Positions 5,131 to 8,380 of a DNA stretch of 8,380 nt are shown here, in pieces (position 1 is the stretch's first letter; the number at the start of each line of letters is the position of its first letter). The stretch comes from Ruminococcus sp. UBA4275 (GTDB taxonomy: Bacteria; Bacillota; Clostridia; Oscillospirales; Ruminococcaceae): assembly GCA_002395085.1 (NCBI GenBank), contig DGVV01000076.1, forward strand, positions 1-8,380. The letters run 5' to 3'. The translations under genes were made by a program, and so were the position numbers. The notes under the pieces are model-generated. The model was given only the letters and a program-made list of their open reading frames with translations. It searched no databases and was not told the DNA's origin.

Positions 5131-7173
5131 TTAGTGCAGCCAGTTATCTTCAAAGGTGTCGAAAAACGGATCTTTGTTCTGCGGGAGATCAAAGACAGAA
5201 GTTTGCAGTGCGCTGAGATCCATAGGCGGCTCGATGCCGTAGACATGGTAATCGAAATAAGCGCACATATACTTGACATCCTCCTCAATGACCGCGTGCC
5301 CGGACTTGTGGATATTGATGGCAAGGTGATCGCTGATGCCGAGGAAATCCCAGACATGGCGCATACCGAGATAGCTGCACCACATCGAAGGCGCGTTGAC
5401 CCAGTCCTCATCCTGACAGGAACCGATGATAAAGAGGTAGCGGTTCGGGTCTGCGACGAGGCTGCCCAGCATATGCTGGTCGAGCGGGAAGTCCTCACCG
5501 CTCCGGAACTGAAGGAAGCGGTCATTGAACCAGCCGCGCTCTCCGCTGGATTGCAGGCTGCCCAGCGGCTCATTGTCGCCGTAGGTATAGCGGGAGCTGC
5601 CGCCCTTCGAGCTGAAATCGTAGGTCTTGCCCTTGGACATATAGCGATAGAGTGCGAGACCGCCTGCACCGGAGCAGGACGGTGCGACCATTTTGAAACG
5701 TCTGTCGAAAGCGCCGCAGACGGCAGTCGCTTTGCCCCAGCGGGAAACGCCGGTAACGATCGCGTTTTCGGGATTGATATTGAGTTCCTGTGCCGCGCCG
5801 TTATAGAGCGCGTCGAGAATCTTGCTGCATCCCCATGACCACGCCATCAGAACGCCGGTCTGCTCCTCCCAGCTATTGCCGTAGGGATAGAGCGTATAGA
5901 ACGGCCCCTTGTGCGCGGTGCTGTCATCTGCAACAGGATTCGAGAGGATTGTGCCTCCGATGGTAATGACCGCGTAGCCTCTGCTGGTTGCAGTACTTTC
6001 CGCGATGTTGTTGTGCATACCGATGATGACCGGTGCGCCGCCTTCATGCCGCACCTCCTTCGGCAGATTGATGTTAGCCGGGAAGGAAGCGGTTTTTCCG
6101 GTGGATTTGCGCTTGATGTGGATGGTCATGTTGTTGCCCTTGATTTCGTAGGTGACTTCATCATCAGAGCCGTCACGCCATTTGCCGTACATATAGTATT
6201 CATACATACAGCTGATCTCATCTGCGCGCGCAACCCAGTCCTCAGGCGTCTCGACGGTTTGCTTGTCGGAGAAATCCGAGGTGTAGAAGATGAACGGATC
6301 CGGAATTCCCTTTCCCGAAGCAGTCGATGTATTCTGCGCCTTGATGCCGTCGTAATGGAGTGTGCGCTCCCCGATCTGAATGTCAATCGGTTCGGGCTTC
6401 TCAATGGTGAAATCGTCGGTCTCGCCGGTCAGGAAATGCACGATCTGCACAAGGTCTTTGAGGTCCTGCCGGTTATCCTGGTTGACATCGCAGGCTTTCT
6501 TTGTGCGCGTGTCATCGAATTTACCGGAAAGGATGCCCTGCTTTGCGAGCGTGAAATCGACTGCGTTGATCTGCTCATCGGCATTGAGATCACCGCGGAT
6601 GAAGGGGACGGGTTTCGGGCCGTCAATGGCTGTACCGTCCGCAGCGGCGATGATTTCATCGACATAGAAATTGCCCGATGAACTGACTGTTTCGACATAG
6701 AGCTGCAAATTGGAAGCGCCCGCCGGAATGGTATAGGACGGGTTTGCGACCTGCACCCACTCATCGGCAGAGCCTTCGGCGGTGGCGATCTTGTCGTAGA
6801 TCGTCGTAGTGCCGTCAGAATACTGCAAGGTCAGTGCAATGGTATCAGAGCCGGATGCAAGACAGACATCTGCGCTGAAGCTGTAGGCTTTGCCGGCGAC
6901 GAAATCGGAGCTGAGCTTTTTGATTGTGCCGTGCCAGCTTTCGGTTCTCCCCGTGACATACAGCGAGCTTTTGCCTGCGTAGGCGGCGTCGGTGGTGACG
7001 GCGGCTTTGGCGGAGCCTCTGCCCGTCCAGTCGCCCGCACCGGATTCAAATGTATCCTGAAACAGATACGCGGGATCCGCAGCACTGACCGGAAGCGCAG
7101 CGGATGGAGCGGAAATCAGGCTGAGTGCAAGCACCGCAGCGAAAATCCGCATTCTCTTTCTATTTTTCATCAT
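5131..7173 (-). CDS. CBM22-dockerin-CE15 glucuronoyl esterase, secreted
   Basis: This 680-residue exported protein should cut ester links between glucuronate side chains of xylan and lignin alcohols. A signal peptide spans about 1-31. Residues 34-178 look like CBM22, a xylan-binding module: YVTGRTESWHG (72-82) with Trp80, and a late Y-x-E pair (Tyr159, Glu161) resembling the known ligand site. A type I dockerin (193-250) uses D195, N197, D199, D206 and D229, N231, D233, D240. The CE15 domain (about 262-647) has the nucleophile elbow GVSRWGK with Ser477 and the catalytic His626 in HKSGH. The usual acid in the PQESGAGG segment is Cys500 here (PSCSGAGG). Asp588 or Asp590 in GSCQDEDWV may replace it. 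The Cys residues that flank Ser and His in fungal enzymes are Val476 and Ala627. The first ATG of an ATGATG pair is chosen, with GGGGAG about ten bases upstream. It is the first gene of the probable operon. Confidence 0.95.
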   Translation of the reverse strand: MMKNRKRMRIFAAVLALSLISAPSAALPVSAADPAYLFQDTFESGAGDWTGRGSAKAAVTTDAAYAGKSSLYVTGRTESWHGTIKKLSSDFVAGKAYSFSADVCLASGSDTIALTLQYSDGTTTIYDKIATAEGSADEWVQVANPSYTIPAGASNLQLYVETVSSSGNFYVDEIIAAADGTAIDGPKPVPFIRGDLNADEQINAVDFTLAKQGILSGKFDDTRTKKACDVNQDNRQDLKDLVQIVHFLTGETDDFTIEKPEPIDIQIGERTLHYDGIKAQNTSTASGKGIPDPFIFYTSDFSDKQTVETPEDWVARADEISCMYEYYMYGKWRDGSDDEVTYEIKGNNMTIHIKRKSTGKTASFPANINLPKEVRHEGGAPVIIGMHNNIAESTATSRGYAVITIGGTILSNPVADDSTAHKGPFYTLYPYGNSWEEQTGVLMAWSWGCSKILDALYNGAAQELNINPENAIVTGVSRWGKATAVCGAFDRRFKMVAPSCSGAGGLALYRYMSKGKTYDFSSKGGSSRYTYGDNEPLGSLQSSGERGWFNDRFLQFRSGEDFPLDQHMLGSLVADPNRYLFIIGSCQDEDWVNAPSMWCSYLGMRHVWDFLGISDHLAINIHKSGHAVIEEDVKYMCAYFDYHVYGIEPPMDLSALQTSVFDLPQNKDPFFDTFEDNWLH

Positions 7174-7214
7174 GTATCATTCACTCCCCATTTCGATTAT
7201 CTCTCATTTGTGAT

Positions 7215-7247
7215 CTAATCCCCCTGAATGACAAGTGAACCTCGCAT
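7215..7247 (-). CDS. Possible 10-residue leader peptide
   Basis: The minus strand reads ATG at 7247 to TAG at 7215, encoding MRGSLVIQGD. The ATG follows directly after a perfect 7-bp hairpin (7268-7248). A GGAGG block lies on the far side of the hairpin, seven bases before it. If the hairpin folds, the spacing between GGAGG and ATG becomes normal. Without folding the distance is 28 bases and initiation is unlikely. It may be chance. Confidence 0.15.
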   Translation of the reverse strand: MRGSLVIQGD

Positions 7248-7284
7248 GGCGTCCGGAATCGGGACGCCGGATCAACCTCCTTTC
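7248..7284 (-). promoter_or_regulatory. Anti-Shine-Dalgarno complement next to a hairpin
   Basis: The minus strand at 7284-7269 reads GAAAGGAGGTTGATCC. This is the complement of the conserved 16S rRNA 3' end (GGATCACCTCCTTTC) with one extra base. It is immediately followed by the hairpin GGCGTCC-cgattcc-GGACGCC (7268-7248). It lies about 95 bases before the CE15 ATG, so it is not the CE15 ribosome binding site. It could serve a leader frame or act as a ribosome standby site. Confidence 0.45.
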
Positions 7285-7289
7285 GTGAT

Positions 7290-7330
7290 TTTTGCAGCGG
7301 CAAACTTCCGGCAGATGTGCCGCTGCAAAA
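7290..7330 (-). other. Leader hairpin with a 13-bp perfect stem
   Basis: TTTTGCAGCGGCA (7290-7302) pairs perfectly with TGCCGCTGCAAAA (7318-7330) around a 15-nt loop. It lies next to the U-tailed hairpin at 7336-7365. The GCCGC/GCGGC segments of both hairpins are mutually complementary, so alternative pairings are possible. Confidence 0.6.
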
Positions 7331-7365
7331 TAGAAACAGCCGCAAATGAACATATCTGCGGCTGT
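7326..7365 (-). terminator. Attenuator-like hairpin in the CE15 leader
   Basis: On the minus strand, ACAGCCGCA and TGCGGCTGT (7365-7357 and 7344-7336) form a 9-bp stem followed by TTCTATTTT. It sits about 160 nt after the predicted transcription start and about 150 nt before the CE15 gene, with no gene upstream that it would terminate. Conditional termination is therefore plausible. The U-run is interrupted, so its strength is uncertain. Confidence 0.4.
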
Positions 7366-7532
7366 ATTCATACATTTATAAAAGATTTAGCAAAATGTAC
7401 AGAACACACCACAAGTCTGATCTTTCCCATTGAATCAGCTGTACGCCCCCAAAAGCAAACGCGGTGTGTATTCTCTGTATATTTTTCTTTGATCAGCCTA
7501 TAATATGCGCACTATAAGCCGATACTACGATC

Positions 7533-7561
7533 ATTATAGCATATCGCCCGAAAAAAGTCAA
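7533..7561 (-). promoter_or_regulatory. Sigma-A promoter of the CE15-CotH operon
   Basis: The minus strand reads TTGACT (7561-7556), a 17-bp spacer, and TATAAT (7538-7533). That is five of six consensus bases at -35, a perfect -10 and ideal spacing. It is the best promoter seen in the window and points at the CE15 gene, with no other gene between. A plus-strand TATAAT at 7499-7504 has no good -35. Confidence 0.8.
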
Positions 7562-7593
7562 GATGTGTTTGCAAATTTCCTGCATAATATTTG

Positions 7594-7613
7594 AAGTTGT
7601 ATGCGTACAACTT
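7594..7613. promoter_or_regulatory. 20-bp palindrome, candidate operator
   Basis: AAGTTGTATGCGTACAACTT has two perfect 8-bp half-sites around four bases. Its centre is about 45 bp upstream of the -35 box of the CE15 promoter, about -77 from the predicted start. That position suits an activator or an upstream repressor site. No regulator gene is in the window to assign it to. Confidence 0.45.
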
Positions 7614-7735
7614 TTGAATTGTCGAAAAAGTGTCTGGTTCAAAGTCCTGCATTTGCTGTAAATAACCGGTATCGGGATGTTAAACGTTTCATACCAACAA
7701 CGATACACCGCCGGAGCTGCAAGCGCCTGCACCGG

Positions 7736-7772
7736 AGGATACCCGACATGATGCAGGGTATCCTTTTTTTTT
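7736..7772 (+). terminator. Rho-independent terminator on the plus strand
   Basis: AGGATACCC (7736-7744) pairs perfectly with GGGTATCCT (7756-7764), and the plus strand continues in a run of nine T. The orientation is clear, since on the minus strand the run is A before the stem and no T follows. No plus-strand gene was found upstream. It may end an unrecognised transcript or stop antisense readthrough into the gene at 7777-8136. The rest of 7562-7735 shows nothing else convincing. Confidence 0.8.
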
Positions 7773-7776
7773 CAGA

Positions 7777-8136
7777 TTACGGGAAATCTTCCGGAATACC
7801 TATTTCCAATGCCATTCCTGCTGCTACAGAGAGATTAATATAGTATTTTTGCAATCCTGTTTCAACTGACATTTCAGAAATCTCTTTTAATACCTGATTA
7901 CATTTCTCCGGATAACAGTGATAAAGTAACCCAGCAATATCATGTCGGTAAGATACATTGTCACTATCTAATAGTGGTAATAATTCATCTTGCCTTCCAG
8001 CATCAATTACCCTTCTTGCATATTTACACATTATATCAAAATATTTATTATACTGCCTTGTGGATTTTCCTTTTATTAATATTTCATCTCTTTTTTTTAA
8101 CGCCTCAAAAATATAGTAAACATCATCTTTTTCCAT
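7777..8136 (-). CDS. Small helical DUF2019/HEAT-like protein, function unknown
   Basis: This 119-residue protein has no signal peptide or membrane segment and should be cytoplasmic. It is predicted to be mostly helical. The pattern resembles the DUF2019 family: an N-terminal helix with KRDEILIKGKSTRQYNKYFD, then LLPLLDSDNVSYRHDIAGLL like a HEAT-type helix pair, then PEKCNQVLKEISEM. This assignment is from pattern memory only. Some such small helical proteins are immunity proteins, but no toxin partner is seen here. AAGGAG lies nine bases before the ATG. The coding sequence is visibly AT-rich (many AAA, ATA, TTA codons) compared with the GC-rich genes around it, which suggests recent transfer. 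A TATAAT at 8220-8225 on the minus strand could be its -10, but its -35 is poor. Confidence 0.85.
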   Translation of the reverse strand: MEKDDVYYIFEALKKRDEILIKGKSTRQYNKYFDIMCKYARRVIDAGRQDELLPLLDSDNVSYRHDIAGLLYHCYPEKCNQVLKEISEMSVETGLQKYYINLSVAAGMALEIGIPEDFP

Positions 8137-8175
8137 TTCACTACACTCCTTACTTCATCTTACTATAGTGGGATT

Positions 8176-8241
8176 CCAAAGGGATCGCATCCCTTTGGCG
8201 GGGTATGGGGCAGCGCCCCATTATAAGCATCGCGCAGCGAT
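8176..8241. repeat. Cluster of three short perfect hairpins
   Basis: Three perfect stems follow closely: CCAAAGGGAT-cgc-ATCCCTTTGG (8176-8198), TGGGGC-agc-GCCCCA (8206-8220) and ATCGC-gca-GCGAT (8229-8241). All have three-base loops. They lie upstream of the small gene at 7777-8136 and may be partly in its leader. Similar hairpin strings occur between genes in related Firmicutes, so this looks like a dispersed intergenic element. Confidence 0.65.
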
Positions 8242-8260
8242 ACCTTTATCTACAGACTGA

Positions 8261-8286
8261 GACCGGTATGCCGCAGCGTACCGGTC
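8261..8286 (-). terminator. Hairpin beyond the edge gene, probable terminator
   Basis: GACCGGTATGC-cgca-GCGTACCGGTC forms an 11-bp stem with one G-T pair. It lies six bases past the stop of the edge gene on the minus strand. Neither side has a clean T-run (plus side TTGTGTT, minus side TCAGTCTGT), so its strength and direction are uncertain. Confidence 0.45.
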
Positions 8287-8291
8287 TTGTG

Positions 8292-8380
8292 TTATGCCTT
8301 GCGGGAACGGTGCAGCGCCCGTTCATATTGTTTCGGGCAGCGGATGCGCAGAAGCCGCAGAAACGGATGCCGCCCCAGCG
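8292..8380 (-). CDS. Probable 3' end of a gene cut by the window edge
   Basis: On the minus strand one frame is open from the window edge to TAA at 8292-8294, giving 28 residues that begin LGRHPFLRLLRIRC and end ALHRSRKA. Codon third positions are strongly G/C, like the two large genes. A hairpin follows directly after the stop, as expected at a gene end. The tail is basic and gives no family clue. It is too short to exclude a chance open frame. Confidence 0.4.
   Translation of the reverse strand, partial: LGRHPFLRLLRIRCPKQYERALHRSRKA

Larger units (their letters stand above)
7174..7526 (-). promoter_or_regulatory. Long structured 5' leader of the CE15-CotH operon
   Basis: The promoter at 7533-7561 places the start of transcription near 7526, about 350 nt before the CE15 ATG. 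In transcript order the leader holds a U-tailed hairpin (7365-7336), a 13-bp hairpin (7330-7290), an extended Shine-Dalgarno-like block (7284-7269), a 7-bp hairpin (7268-7248), a 10-codon open frame (7247-7215) and the CE15 ribosome binding site. I do not recognise a named riboswitch class. Confidence 0.5.

Noticed and set aside
7630..7655. GGTTCAAAGTCC resembling a tRNA T-loop
   Set aside because: The bases on each side do not form a T-stem, and no acceptor, D or anticodon arm could be drawn.
7493..7732. 79-codon minus-strand frame upstream of the CE15 gene
   Set aside because: It overlaps the consensus promoter and the 20-bp palindrome, starts with GTG without a ribosome binding site and shows no domain.
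7601..7843. 80-codon plus-strand frame
   Set aside because: It reads through the strong terminator at 7736-7772 into the antisense of the small gene and has no ribosome binding site.

Overview
The window looks like chromosomal DNA of a fibre-degrading, cellulosome-forming gut or rumen bacterium, most likely a Ruminococcus-type Oscillospiraceae. The reasons are two secreted proteins with type I dockerin duplications, a CBM22-dockerin-CE15 arrangement, a dockerin-linked CotH protein, Gram-positive-style Shine-Dalgarno and sigma-A promoter sequences, and fairly high GC in most of the window. The species cannot be fixed from the sequence. Every convincing gene lies on the minus strand.

Layout. 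(i) Positions 1-2300 are a repeat-rich island around one serine recombinase gene (279-1730). Around it lie two copies of a long imperfect hairpin (B, about 1-79 and 1951-2021), three copies of a 29-bp core repeat (A, near 139, 1891 and 2203), and a 37-bp direct repeat on either side of the gene (240-276 and 1904-1940). (ii) Positions 2388-7173 hold two cellulosomal genes in one probable operon. The upstream gene is a CBM22-dockerin-CE15 glucuronoyl esterase. The downstream gene is a dockerin, beta-helix carbohydrate-binding domain and CotH-kinase fusion with a Gly-Met-Trp repeat. They are separated by 166 bp with a hairpin but no visible second promoter. (iii) Positions 7174-7613 hold the regulatory region of that operon: a consensus sigma-A promoter, a leader of about 350 nt with several hairpins and an unusual copy of the 16S anti-Shine-Dalgarno complement, and a 20-bp palindrome upstream. 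(iv) Positions 7736-8136 hold an orphan plus-strand terminator and a low-GC gene for a small DUF2019-like helical protein. (v) Positions 8176-8380 hold a run of short perfect hairpins and the probable 3' end of another minus-strand gene cut by the window edge.

How it fits together. The two dockerin proteins should be secreted and docked on a scaffoldin. CBM22 would bring the CE15 domain to xylan, where it would cut the ester bond between 4-O-methyl-glucuronate side chains and lignin alcohols. The partner protein combines a carbohydrate-binding beta-helix with an atypical kinase fold of unknown extracellular role. The most interesting points are the CE15 triad, whose usual Glu is Cys; the leader architecture; and the repeat B hairpins, whose two arms changed length symmetrically between copies.
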